Assembly: GCF_020034665.1 (NCBI RefSeq)
Contig: NZ_JAIQDI010000002.1
Span: 930,001-994,000 of the forward strand
DNA length: 64,000 bases
Source: Niabella beijingensis
GTDB lineage: Bacteria > Bacteroidota > Bacteroidia > Chitinophagales > Chitinophagaceae
Direction of reading: 5' to 3'
Shown in pieces: positions 27,150-35,157 of the stretch. The stretch's first letter is position 1, and each line of letters begins with the position of its first letter. The position numbers and the translations under genes were made by a program. The notes beneath the pieces are model-generated. The model had not been told where the DNA came from and did no database searches. It saw nothing but the letters and a program-made list of their open reading frames with translations.

Positions 27150-28115
27150 ATGCATACATTCGAAGAACTATCGGCATTGTTTTCCGAGACATTTGAAAAA
27201 ACACATTTTCCGCAGGAACCGCACACCTTGTATGAACCCAATAACTATTTTTTATCAATGGGTGGAAAACGGTTACGCCCCGTACTTTGTCTGATGGCAA
27301 ATGAATTGTTCGGAGAAATTCATCCGGATGCCTGGAATGTGGCCACCGCTATCGAGCTGTTTCATAATTTTACATTGATCCATGATGATATCATGGACAA
27401 GGCACCACTGCGTCGCGGCAAACAGACCGTACATACAAAATATAATGAAAGTACCGCGATCCTTGCAGGGGATGTGATGATGATCCGGGCATATGAGTAT
27501 ATATCGCAGATCGATCTTTCCCTGGTACAGCGGATCCTGGAATTATTTAACCATACAGCAGTGGAAGTGTGCGAAGGCCAGCAACTGGATATGGATTATG
27601 AACAACGGAATGAAGTGACGCTGGACGAATATTTAAACATGATCACGAGTAAAACGTCCGTACTGCTGGCTGCAAGCCTGCAGATGGGCGGGATCCTGGG
27701 TGGCGGCAGCTACGGGAATCTTGATCTTTTGTACCAGGCCGGAAAGAAGATCGGACTGGCATTCCAGGTACAGGATGATTACCTGGACGCTTTTGGAGAT
27801 CCAAAAAAATTCGGTAAACAGGCAGGCGGTGATATCCTGGCCAACAAAAAGACCTTTTTACTGATCAAGACCCTGCAGGAAGCAAAAGGCGCGCAGAGAA
27901 CAGAACTGGATCAGCTGCTGGCGGGTAATGCACCCGATAAGGTGGACCGCGTGCTTCAGATTTACCGCGACTGCAGGATCGATGGCTGGGCAATTGAACT
28001 GAAACACCAGTTCCTCAATGAAGCGTTGCAGCATTTTGATGACATGGCCGTCGTTTCCAAAAGAAAAACGCCGCTGAAAGAACTGGCCGAGAAATTGGTA
28101 AAACGGGAGAATTAG
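27150..28115 (+). CDS. Polyprenyl synthetase (short-chain isoprenyl diphosphate synthase)
   Basis: Trans-prenyltransferase of 321 residues making a linear prenyl diphosphate from IPP and allylic substrates. The first aspartate-rich motif is IHDDIMD and the second is QDDYLD. GGKRLRP and the K-T pair SKTSVLLAA are present. The aromatic Phe five residues before the first DD favours a short product such as FPP or GGPP over the octaprenyl chain of quinones. It has no neighbouring terpenoid genes. Confidence 0.9.
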   Translation: MHTFEELSALFSETFEKTHFPQEPHTLYEPNNYFLSMGGKRLRPVLCLMANELFGEIHPDAWNVATAIELFHNFTLIHDDIMDKAPLRRGKQTVHTKYNESTAILAGDVMMIRAYEYISQIDLSLVQRILELFNHTAVEVCEGQQLDMDYEQRNEVTLDEYLNMITSKTSVLLAASLQMGGILGGGSYGNLDLLYQAGKKIGLAFQVQDDYLDAFGDPKKFGKQAGGDILANKKTFLLIKTLQEAKGAQRTELDQLLAGNAPDKVDRVLQIYRDCRIDGWAIELKHQFLNEALQHFDDMAVVSKRKTPLKELAEKLVKREN

Positions 28116-28172
28116 TTGAATAAATTACAAAAATCCGCCATTTTATAATATTTTCACTAAAATTCATCTTCG

Positions 28173-29894
28173 ATGGGGGGCTCAATCTTTCGGAAAAAAA
28201 AGATAGAAAATATTATTGCTGAGCCAAAAGAACAGGAGCACGGCCTTAATAAGATACTGACTGTAAAAGACCTCACCTTTCTGGGAATTGCTGCAGTGGT
28301 TGGAGCGGGTATTTTTTCTACTATTGGTAGTGCAGCTTATCATGGAGGTCCGGGTGTATCCCTTTTATTTGTTATCACTGCGATCACCTGCGGTTTTTCG
28401 GCATTGTGTTATGCTGAATTTGCCAGCAGGGTGCCGGTGTCCGGTAGTGCCTATACCTATTCCTACGTAAGTTTCGGGGAAATTGTAGCCTGGGTGATCG
28501 GATGGGCGCTTATCCTGGAATATGCGATCGGCAATATTGTGGTCGCCATCTCCTGGAGCGGGTATTTTAATAACCTGCTGGTGCACGTGTTCCATATTCA
28601 TCTGCCCGACTGGTTGCTGGTGGATCCGGAGACAGCAATAAATGCCTATAATACGGCAACGAAAGCCCTGGCTGAAAATGCAGGGCAGCTGACAACCGAT
28701 CAGTTGAAAAACTACCAGTTCGCTATCGACGCCTACAGGGAGGCTCCCCGGATCGGCAGCATGCCGGTGTTCCTGAACCTGCCCGCATTTATCATTACAG
28801 CACTGATTACCTGGCTGGCTTATATCGGCATAAAAGAAAGCAAGCAGTCCGCCAATTTTATGGTGATGTTCAAGATAGGTGTGATCATCTTCATTATCAT
28901 TGTGGGCGCATTTTTTGTCGATACCAATAACTGGACGCCCTTTCTCCCCAATCGTTTTGAGGGAGTGCTGAAGGGTGTTTCCGCTGTGTTCTATGCCTAT
29001 ATCGGATTTGATGCGATATCTACAACAGCAGAGGAATGCAGGAATCCGCAGCGGGATCTTCCTCGAAGTATGATCTATTCCCTGCTGATCTGTACTGTGC
29101 TGTATATCGCGATCGCTTTGATACTGACCGGTATCGAAAATTATTCATCCTTTAAAAATGTTTCGGATCCCCTGGCCTTCGTGTTTGAAAAAAGAGCTCC
29201 ATGGGTGGAAAAGATCGTATCCATAAGTGCAGTGGTCGCTACCACTTCGGTATTATTGGTCTTCCAGATCGGACAGCCAAGAATCTGGATGAGCATGAGC
29301 CGTGACGGCTTGTTGCCAAAGGTCTTTCAGAAGATCCATCCCCGGTACAAAACACCTTCTTTTTCAACGTTACTCACCGGTGTTATCGTAGGACTGGGCG
29401 CTTTGTTCCTGGAGAGCAGCCTGATGACGGATCTGACAAGCATCGGAACCCTGTTCGCTTTCATCCTGGTTTGCGGGGGACTGCTGATCCTGCCACCGAT
29501 CCGTAAGGAGCCCGGCAAGTTTAAAATTCCTTATATCAGCGGCCGGTATATTATTCCCCTGTTGCTGGTCTTATTCATCTACCTGTTCCGCGACCGTGCC
29601 GTTCAATCCTTTGCGAATATCGGTAATGAGGGGTACCAGGAGATCCTGTTCCTGCTGTTTCTTGTAATTGCTACGGTCATCACCGTAAAAACGGTCATCC
29701 ACAAGTATTCCTTTATTCCTGTAATGGGGGTATTATCCTGTCTGTATCTGCTCATCGAGATCCCTGCAATCAGCTGGCTCTGGTTCTTTGTCTGGATGGC
29801 AATAGGACTGGTGATTTACTTCTTATACGGTTACCGGAACAGCAATCTGGCAAGGCAGGGCCGCGGCGTGCCGTCCGGCAGCAGATCCGTATGA
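28173..29894 (+). CDS. APC superfamily amino acid permease
   Basis: Inner-membrane transporter of 573 residues with about 12-14 membrane helices. The first helix has the substrate-binding GIAAVVGAGIFSTIG typical of the cationic amino acid transporter (CAT) subgroup, and FYAYIGFDAISTTAEECRNPQRDLP identifies that branch. A hydrophilic insertion (about residues 150-200) lies between early helices. Substrate is probably an amino acid, not further defined. It starts 57 bases after the prenyl synthase gene. Confidence 0.93.
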   Translation: MGGSIFRKKKIENIIAEPKEQEHGLNKILTVKDLTFLGIAAVVGAGIFSTIGSAAYHGGPGVSLLFVITAITCGFSALCYAEFASRVPVSGSAYTYSYVSFGEIVAWVIGWALILEYAIGNIVVAISWSGYFNNLLVHVFHIHLPDWLLVDPETAINAYNTATKALAENAGQLTTDQLKNYQFAIDAYREAPRIGSMPVFLNLPAFIITALITWLAYIGIKESKQSANFMVMFKIGVIIFIIIVGAFFVDTNNWTPFLPNRFEGVLKGVSAVFYAYIGFDAISTTAEECRNPQRDLPRSMIYSLLICTVLYIAIALILTGIENYSSFKNVSDPLAFVFEKRAPWVEKIVSISAVVATTSVLLVFQIGQPRIWMSMSRDGLLPKVFQKIHPRYKTPSFSTLLTGVIVGLGALFLESSLMTDLTSIGTLFAFILVCGGLLILPPIRKEPGKFKIPYISGRYIIPLLLVLFIYLFRDRAVQSFANIGNEGYQEILFLLFLVIATVITVKTVIHKYSFIPVMGVLSCLYLLIEIPAISWLWFFVWMAIGLVIYFLYGYRNSNLARQGRGVPSGSRSV

Positions 29895-29936
29895 TATAAT
29901 TGTACCCGTACCGTGGCGCATTACCCGGCGGCGTTG

Positions 29937-29944
29937 TATATTTG
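29937..29944 (+). promoter_or_regulatory. Promoter -7 box abutting the Smr gene start
   Basis: TATATTTG, an exact TAnnTTTG match, ends three bases before the GTG start at 29948. Confidence 0.5.
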
Positions 29945-29947
29945 CTT

Positions 29948-30973
29948 GTGAAATATCAGTTAGGTGATAAAGTATTGATCCTTCATTCGGACGAAGAAGG
30001 TACCATCGTTGATTTTATAAATGATAAAATGGTGATGGTGGATGTAAGGGGTGTTAAATTTCCGGTTTACCTGGATCAGATCGATTTTCCCTATTTCCGT
30101 AATTTCAGTCAGAAAAAGAAAACAGCACAACCCAGGCCCCGCCAGCATGTGGACGACCTGCGTAAGGAAAAACCTGCGCCGGTGCCCAAAAAGGAGGATG
30201 GGGTATGGCTCAATTTCCTGCCGGTTTCGGATACCGATGAGTTTGGTGATGAAGTGGTAGAACTGTTGAAGGTGCACCTGGTCAACAATACACGAACCGC
30301 CTATGAATTTAAGTATGGTCTCGGCTTTTTTGGTGCGCCCGAATTTGAATTAAAAAATACGGTTCAGTCATTTCAGAATTTTTATATTCATGATGTTCCT
30401 TTTGCGGATATGAGCGACAGCCCTTCTTTTGAATTTGAATTTTCGCTGGTACAACCACAAAAAACAAAGGCGACACATTTTGAAACGACGATAAAGATCA
30501 AGCCCAAACAGCTTTTTGCCAGGATCGAGGAGCTGCGCCAGAAAAATCTGGCAACCTTTTCCTATAAATTATTTGATGTTTACCCCGATAAAGCCCCGGA
30601 GGAAGACCCGATGGAGCTCTCCTTGAATAAGCTGAGCAATAAATTCAAAGTTTATAATGCCAAAGAAGCCCGCAAGCACCTGGAGCCCGCACGGAGCGTG
30701 GTAGACCTTCATATTGAGAAGCTGACGGATGATGCTTCCCACATGAGCAATTTTGAGATGCTTACCCTGCAGCTGGACACCTTTGAGAAATTTTATAATC
30801 TCGCCGTGACGCATATGCAGCCCACGCTTACCATTATCCATGGTGTGGGAACCGGCAAGCTGCGTGATGAGATACACGATGCCCTGCGGCTGAAAAAAGA
30901 AGTGAATTATTTTGTAAACCAGTACCATCCCTCTTATGGATATGGTGCAACGGAAGTGCATTTTAAATATTGA
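29948..30973 (+). CDS. DUF2027 / Smr domain protein
   Basis: 341 residues from GTG 29948. The N-terminal KOW-like segment (GDKVLILHSDEEG...) is where the family starts; the upstream ORF extension overlaps a promoter box. A DUF2027-type middle region is followed by a C-terminal Smr domain (about 255-341) with VVDLHIEKL and IIHGVGTGKLRDEI, the DLH and HGxG motifs of the MutS2-type endonuclease domain. It probably binds or cleaves nucleic acid, possibly stalled ribosomal mRNA as known for Smr proteins. rnpB follows about 100 bases later. Confidence 0.85.
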   Translation: MKYQLGDKVLILHSDEEGTIVDFINDKMVMVDVRGVKFPVYLDQIDFPYFRNFSQKKKTAQPRPRQHVDDLRKEKPAPVPKKEDGVWLNFLPVSDTDEFGDEVVELLKVHLVNNTRTAYEFKYGLGFFGAPEFELKNTVQSFQNFYIHDVPFADMSDSPSFEFEFSLVQPQKTKATHFETTIKIKPKQLFARIEELRQKNLATFSYKLFDVYPDKAPEEDPMELSLNKLSNKFKVYNAKEARKHLEPARSVVDLHIEKLTDDASHMSNFEMLTLQLDTFEKFYNLAVTHMQPTLTIIHGVGTGKLRDEIHDALRLKKEVNYFVNQYHPSYGYGATEVHFKY

Positions 30974-30987
30974 GTCTCATTAAGACA

Positions 30988-31020
30988 CAAATCTCAATTC
31001 TCAAATCTTGATCCTCATTC
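30988..31020. repeat. Short degenerate CTCAA-type repeat
   Basis: The segment after the Smr stop repeats ATCTCA / TTCTCA / AATCTT / ATCCTCA units. It is imperfect and of unknown significance. Confidence 0.35.
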
Positions 31021-31034
31021 CCGATCACAGCAGT

Positions 31035-31069
31035 TTTGAAACCCGGAACGAATGATTTGTGTACCTTTG
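31035..31069 (+). promoter_or_regulatory. Promoter of rnpB
   Basis: TTTG at 31035-31038 and TACCTTTG at 31062-31069 (spacer 23) precede the predicted RNA 5' end by about five bases, consistent with direct transcription start at the mature end. Confidence 0.65.
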
Positions 31070-31073
31070 CTGC

Positions 31074-31472
31074 GTTACAAGCCGGGTTATCGCCTTCATT
31101 TTGAAGGAGGAAAGTCTGGACAGCACAGAGCAATACACCGGTGAACAGCCGGATTCCGCTCCGCGGAAATAGATAGTGCCACAGAAAATAACTGTCCTGC
31201 CAAAAGCGGGATGAGGGTGAAAACGTGAGGTAAGAGCTCACGGTATTTGGCAGTAATGTTAAATACGGGTAAACCTTGTATGCTGAAATACCATGTAAAT
31301 CCTGCTTTTTAAAACAATTGTTTTAAAAGGTGAGCGGCTCGTTTACTATCCCGCCTTTGGCGGAATGGCAGGAAGGGTAGGTAGATGGATTCATTGAGGT
31401 AACTCTTTGAACAGATAAATGATAACCACCCTGCTTCTGCAGGGGACAGAATCCGGCTTACAGGCTTGTAAC
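31074..31472 (+). ncRNA. rnpB: RNase P RNA, class A
   Basis: Catalytic RNA that removes 5' leaders of pre-tRNAs. The 5' conserved block GAGGAAAGTC (near 31108) and the 3' ACAGAATCCGGCTTA block (near 31446) are the universal core. The ends pair over ten bases as P1 (31074-31083 with 31463-31472). The P1 stem is followed by ATTTTTAT, which may terminate transcription. Length is about 399 bases. Boundaries come from P1 pairing and could be off by a few bases. Confidence 0.95.
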
Positions 31473-31514
31473 ATTTTTATAAAACCATTCCGGTTGTTCC
31501 GGACCAGGCTTTTA

Positions 31515-31871
31515 TTAGGTCTCCTGCCCGAACTGCAGGATGATGCCATTAAGATCCCGTACCGCAAATTCACGCATGCCATAACTGAATGTTTCCACCG
31601 GATACACGATCGTACATTTTTCTTTCAGCAGTGCCCACCAGGCGTTTACATCATCGGTATTGATATAAAGTGAGCCGGTGAATGCAGTAGCTGTAAAAGG
31701 CAGGTGCGCATTGGGAATGCTGAACATAATCTCCACAGCATCTTTAAAGGCATATCCCCAGCTGGCGGTTTCATTACAACGGGTCTCAAATCCAAGGTGC
31801 TCCCGGTAATAATCAAGTGTTGTTTTTATTTCGGGGACATAGATCACCGGGCGGAGATTGTTTAACTTCAT
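31515..31871 (-). CDS. VOC family (glyoxalase/bleomycin-resistance fold) protein
   Basis: 118-residue single vicinal-oxygen-chelate domain. The start is ATG 31871 (MKLNNLRPVIYVPEI); the frame extends 7 codons upstream without family support. The pattern YVPEIKTTLDYYREHLGF...GSLYINTDDVNAWW...FAVRDLNGIILQFGQ is typical of small VOC proteins. Active-site metal ligands are not clearly conserved, so it may be a binding protein or a dioxygenase-like enzyme. It is divergent from the phytase-like esterase gene. Confidence 0.85.
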   Translation of the reverse strand: MKLNNLRPVIYVPEIKTTLDYYREHLGFETRCNETASWGYAFKDAVEIMFSIPNAHLPFTATAFTGSLYINTDDVNAWWALLKEKCTIVYPVETFSYGMREFAVRDLNGIILQFGQET

Positions 31872-31898
31872 ACAGTGGTTTTGCGTGATCAAAAACTT

Positions 31899-31906
31899 TA
31901 GCTTTG
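31899..31906 (+). promoter_or_regulatory. Promoter -7 box of the phytase-like gene
   Basis: TAGCTTTG, an exact TAnnTTTG match, ends four bases before GTG 31911 and 16 before ATG 31923. Confidence 0.45.
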
Positions 31907-31922
31907 CAGCGTGTTTAAAGAT

Positions 31923-33080
31923 ATGAAGTTTAAAATTCTGTCATTGCTCCTTTTTGGGGCTTTTGGCTGCGCAGTGCAGCAGAAAAGTGTTTCCCCGGCG
32001 GCAACAGGTGCCGGTCCGGCAACGGTTTCCCAGCTGAAATTCCTGGATGAATACGAGATCCCCTTTGACCTGAAATATGAAAATACCTGGGTGGGAGGCT
32101 TATCCGGAATTGACTACGACCGGCGGAATGACCGGTACTTTATCATCAGTGACGAACGGTCGGCCACTTCACCGTCGCGGTTTTATACTGCCCGGATCCG
32201 CATTGCGGAAAACAGGATCGATACCGTTATTTTTACCGGTGTACAGTCATTAAAAATGCCGGGCGGAAAACGCTTCCCCTCCCTGAAAGAAGGCGCGCAG
32301 GAAGCCGCCGATCCGGAGTCGATCCGTTTTAATGCAGCGACGAACAGCCTCATCTGGTCGAGCGAAGGCGACCGGGCACAACGGAATGGAGGGATCAATA
32401 TCAAGGACCCCTGGATCTGGAAAATGGATCTTAATGGTAATTATCTCGATAGCTTTTCCCTGCCTTCGAATCTGCATGTACAAACCAGTGAGCAGGGGCC
32501 GCGGGTGAACGGTGTTTTCGAAGGCCTGGGTTTTGCAGCGGATTACCGGATCCTTTTTGCCAGTGTGGAAGAGCCCCTTTACGAAGACGGGCCAAGGGCA
32601 GACGTGGATTATCCCGGCGCTCCCGTCCGTATTTTAAAATACAACGTAGCTACGGGAAAGCCGGTGGCCCAGTATGCTTACCTGCTGGATGCCGTGGCAC
32701 GTAAGCCGCATCCCGACAGCGCTTTCCGGGTAAATGGTATCTCTGAGATCCTGCCACTGGATGACCACCGCCTGCTGGTAATGGAGCGTTCATTTTCTAT
32801 GGGCAATTCCTATTGCACGATCAAGATCTACGAAGCGACCCTGAAGGATGCCACGGATGTATCCGGCAGGAGCGGCCTGCACCTGGACCGGAATTACCGC
32901 CCCGCTTCCAAAAAGCTGCTGTTGAATATGAACGATCTGAACCGTTATATTGACAATGTGGAGGGCATCACTTTTGGCCCGAAACTGGCAAACGGCCATT
33001 ATTCCGTCATCCTTATTGCAGACAATAATTTCAGCAGGGAGGAAAAAACACAGGTCTTTTTATTTGAAGCCATACCTTAA
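31923..33080 (+). CDS. Esterase-like activity of phytase family protein (lipoprotein)
   Basis: 385 residues from ATG 31923 (GTG 31911 would add four). The signal peptide ends in a lipobox-like AFGC, so it is probably a periplasmic or outer-membrane lipoprotein. The body is a beta-propeller of the phytase-like esterase family (PF13449), with GLSGIDYDRRNDRYFIISDER near the start, PESIRF, GFEGLG-like NGVFEGLGFA, and DNVEGITFGP near the end. These proteins are expected to act on phosphate or carboxylic esters, but the real substrate is unknown. Its stop overlaps the SGNH hydrolase start. Confidence 0.85.
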   Translation: MKFKILSLLLFGAFGCAVQQKSVSPAATGAGPATVSQLKFLDEYEIPFDLKYENTWVGGLSGIDYDRRNDRYFIISDERSATSPSRFYTARIRIAENRIDTVIFTGVQSLKMPGGKRFPSLKEGAQEAADPESIRFNAATNSLIWSSEGDRAQRNGGINIKDPWIWKMDLNGNYLDSFSLPSNLHVQTSEQGPRVNGVFEGLGFAADYRILFASVEEPLYEDGPRADVDYPGAPVRILKYNVATGKPVAQYAYLLDAVARKPHPDSAFRVNGISEILPLDDHRLLVMERSFSMGNSYCTIKIYEATLKDATDVSGRSGLHLDRNYRPASKKLLLNMNDLNRYIDNVEGITFGPKLANGHYSVILIADNNFSREEKTQVFLFEAIP

Positions 33081-33910
33081 TGACGATGAAACGCGTACTT
33101 GTTGCCTTATTACTGTTGCCCCTGCTCTTCAGCTATAATAAAAAAAAGCTGACCTGGGTAGCCATCGGAGACAGCATCACCTATCTCAATGATCACCTGC
33201 CGGAGACGGGCAACCGTGTTACCAAAGGATATCTTACACAGGTAACGGAACTGCTGCCCGATGTACAGTACGTCAATAAGGGATATAACGGCTGGACCGC
33301 AGCGCAGATCGCCGGAGCATTTGACTCCCTGCACATTCCGCCGGCGGATGTGTACACCGTATTCCTCGGCACCAACGACTGGTGGCAGGGCCGGCCGGTA
33401 GGAACATTGGCAGACTATAAAAAGAATACTGGTAACCGGACGGTTTTCGGATCCTTCCGGATCATTATCGACAAACTCCGGAAAACCAGCAATCATGCGC
33501 GCATCCTACTCATCACGCCTCTGCGCCGCACCGACTTTGTGTACATCGGCAATATGCACAATAATGCCTGGGGTTCTTACCGGGAGAAAAACGATCAGTC
33601 CCTGGCACAGGTTGCGGCCGCAGTGGCCACCATCGGTCATACGGCAAAACTCGATGTAGTTGACCTTTACAACGATCCGGAACTGGGACAAAAAGAGCTG
33701 GTTCACTTCAAACGCCTCCGCAACCCGGCTACCGGCCGCTATCAAAACTATACCTATCCCTATTTCCACGGAATACCGTTCAACCCGGAAACCGATGATT
33801 ATCCCTATCCGCCGGAAGCTGCGGATCTTACCTACGACGGACTGCATCCTTCCGACAAGGGCAACCGGATCATTGCCGGCCGTCTTGTTCCCCTGCTGAA
33901 AAAGCGGTAA
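33080..33910 (+). CDS. SGNH/GDSL-type hydrolase
   Basis: 276 residues with a short N-terminal hydrophobic segment, so probably exported. SGNH blocks: the nucleophile in AIGDSIT, Gly in the GYNG block, Asn in FLGTNDWW, and the C-terminal catalytic pair in YDGLHPSDKGN. It likely removes an acyl or acetyl group from a carbohydrate. The start overlaps the previous stop (TAATG); MKRVLV at 33086 is an alternative start. The pairing with a phytase-like esterase suggests a two-gene ester-hydrolase unit. Confidence 0.88.
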   Translation: MTMKRVLVALLLLPLLFSYNKKKLTWVAIGDSITYLNDHLPETGNRVTKGYLTQVTELLPDVQYVNKGYNGWTAAQIAGAFDSLHIPPADVYTVFLGTNDWWQGRPVGTLADYKKNTGNRTVFGSFRIIIDKLRKTSNHARILLITPLRRTDFVYIGNMHNNAWGSYREKNDQSLAQVAAAVATIGHTAKLDVVDLYNDPELGQKELVHFKRLRNPATGRYQNYTYPYFHGIPFNPETDDYPYPPEAADLTYDGLHPSDKGNRIIAGRLVPLLKKR

Positions 33911-33991
33911 ACGAGCTGCCGGAAATAAATTTGGCAGGAGCTGTTTTTTCTTTGTATATTTATGATATCATTTTAATATCAAATTAATACC

Positions 33992-34855
33992 ATGGAAAAA
34001 ATTTTAAGACCTATGTCCGGTTATGTGGCACTGGTCATTGCGATTGCAGTCATCGGGGGTGGCATCTATCTTTTTGCAACTTCCGGTCATCAGATACCCT
34101 ATATCATTGGGGGTGTTTTGCTGGTATTGCTCGGTGTGTTCTTTTTTAAAGGGTTGATGATCATCCAGCCGAACCACTCAAGGGTATTGAATTTTTTCGG
34201 AAAATATGTAGGCTCCGTTAAAGAGAACGGGTTGTTCTTTGTAAACCCGCTTTACAGCAGCTACCAGATCAGCCTGCGGTATCAGAACTTCCAGGGACAA
34301 ACCCTGAAGGTGAATGATAAAATGGGAAATCCGATCGAGATCGGAGCGGTGATCGTGTGGCGGGTAGGCGACACCTATAAGGCGGCCTACCAGGTGGCAA
34401 ATTACATCGATTATGTGCGCACCCAAAGCGAAGCGGCCATCCGCCATCTTGCCGTAAGTTTTTCTTACGACAGTATGGAAGATGAACAGGCGGAGATCAC
34501 CCTGCGGGACGGGGGCGAGCGGGTGAACAAGATCCTGGAACAGGAACTGGCGGATCGGCTGGAACCTGCGGGTATCCTTATCCAGGAGGCGCGGATCAGC
34601 CACCTGGCCTATGCACCGGAAATAGCGGGTGCAATGTTACAGCGCCAGCAGGCCGCTGCAATTGTGGCAGCACGGATCAAAATTGTTGAGGGCGCTGTGG
34701 GGATGGTGGATCTCGCATTAAAAAAGCTGTCGGCCGAAAATATCGTGGAGCTGGATGATGAACGGAAGGCGGCAATGGTGAGTAACCTGATGGTGGTATT
34801 GTGCGGAGAAAAGGCGGCCACCCCCGTTTTAAATGCCGGTACCCTGTACCAGTAA
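33992..34855 (+). CDS. SPFH domain (stomatin/prohibitin-like) membrane protein
   Basis: 287 residues with two close N-terminal hydrophobic segments (about 9-31 and 35-58), then an SPFH/band-7 domain beginning near [18 protein letters not shown], then a helical tail with [22 protein letters not shown]. Such proteins form membrane scaffolds that organise proteases and lipid domains. No NfeD partner is present. Instead a small Arc-like gene overlaps its 3' end. Confidence 0.9.
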   Translation: MEKILRPMSGYVALVIAIAVIGGGIYLFATSGHQIPYIIGGVLLVLLGVFFFKGLMIIQPNHSRVLNFFGKYVGSVKENGLFFVNPLYSSYQISLRYQNFQGQTLKVNDKMGNPIEIGAVIVWRVGDTYKAAYQVANYIDYVRTQSEAAIRHLAVSFSYDSMEDEQAEITLRDGGERVNKILEQELADRLEPAGILIQEARISHLAYAPEIAGAMLQRQQAAAIVAARIKIVEGAVGMVDLALKKLSAENIVELDDERKAAMVSNLMVVLCGEKAATPVLNAGTLYQ

Positions 34856-35063
34856 AAAAGAAACATTGAAGGAGAAGAAGAGTTTTATATTACGTATGGA
34901 CCAGGCCGTCTACAGCCTGATGGAAAAATGGGCAGCGGACGAGTTCCGGAGTGTTAACGGACAGATCGAATACCTGTTGCAAAAGGCCCTTATCGAATCG
35001 GGAAGAAAAAAAACAAAGATGGATGAACAACCATCCGGAAAGAACAAGGGCCGCAACGGCTGA
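34833..35063 (+). CDS. Small Arc/MetJ-like protein overlapping the SPFH gene
   Basis: 76 residues. The core [38 protein letters not shown] is a ribbon-helix-helix Arc-type fold, normally a DNA-binding dimer. The tail is lysine-rich and charged. The ATG start at 34833 lies inside the SPFH gene; a TTG at 34866 would remove the unconserved first 11 residues and avoid the overlap. I recall the same SPFH-Arc pairing elsewhere in Bacteroidota. It may regulate its own operon. Confidence 0.75.
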   Translation: MPVPCTSKKETLKEKKSFILRMDQAVYSLMEKWAADEFRSVNGQIEYLLQKALIESGRKKTKMDEQPSGKNKGRNG

Positions 35064-35071
35064 GACCGGAT

Positions 35072-35099
35072 ACCCGGAGCAATGCCCTGCGGGTTTTTT
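35072..35099 (+). terminator. Probable terminator after the SPFH-Arc pair
   Basis: ACCC and GCA arms with a 3-nt bulge pair with TGC and GGGT, followed by TTTTTT. Weaker than the other hairpins listed. Confidence 0.5.
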
Positions 35100-35157
35100 G
35101 ATCTGCAGTTTTCAGATTGCCGTTTAATCGTTAACTTGCTGGTACAAGGTCTAATTT

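Noticed and set aside
33912..33950. Possible terminator after the SGNH hydrolase gene
   Set aside because: Only CTGCC/GGCAG pairs cleanly; outer bases do not match, despite the following T-run.
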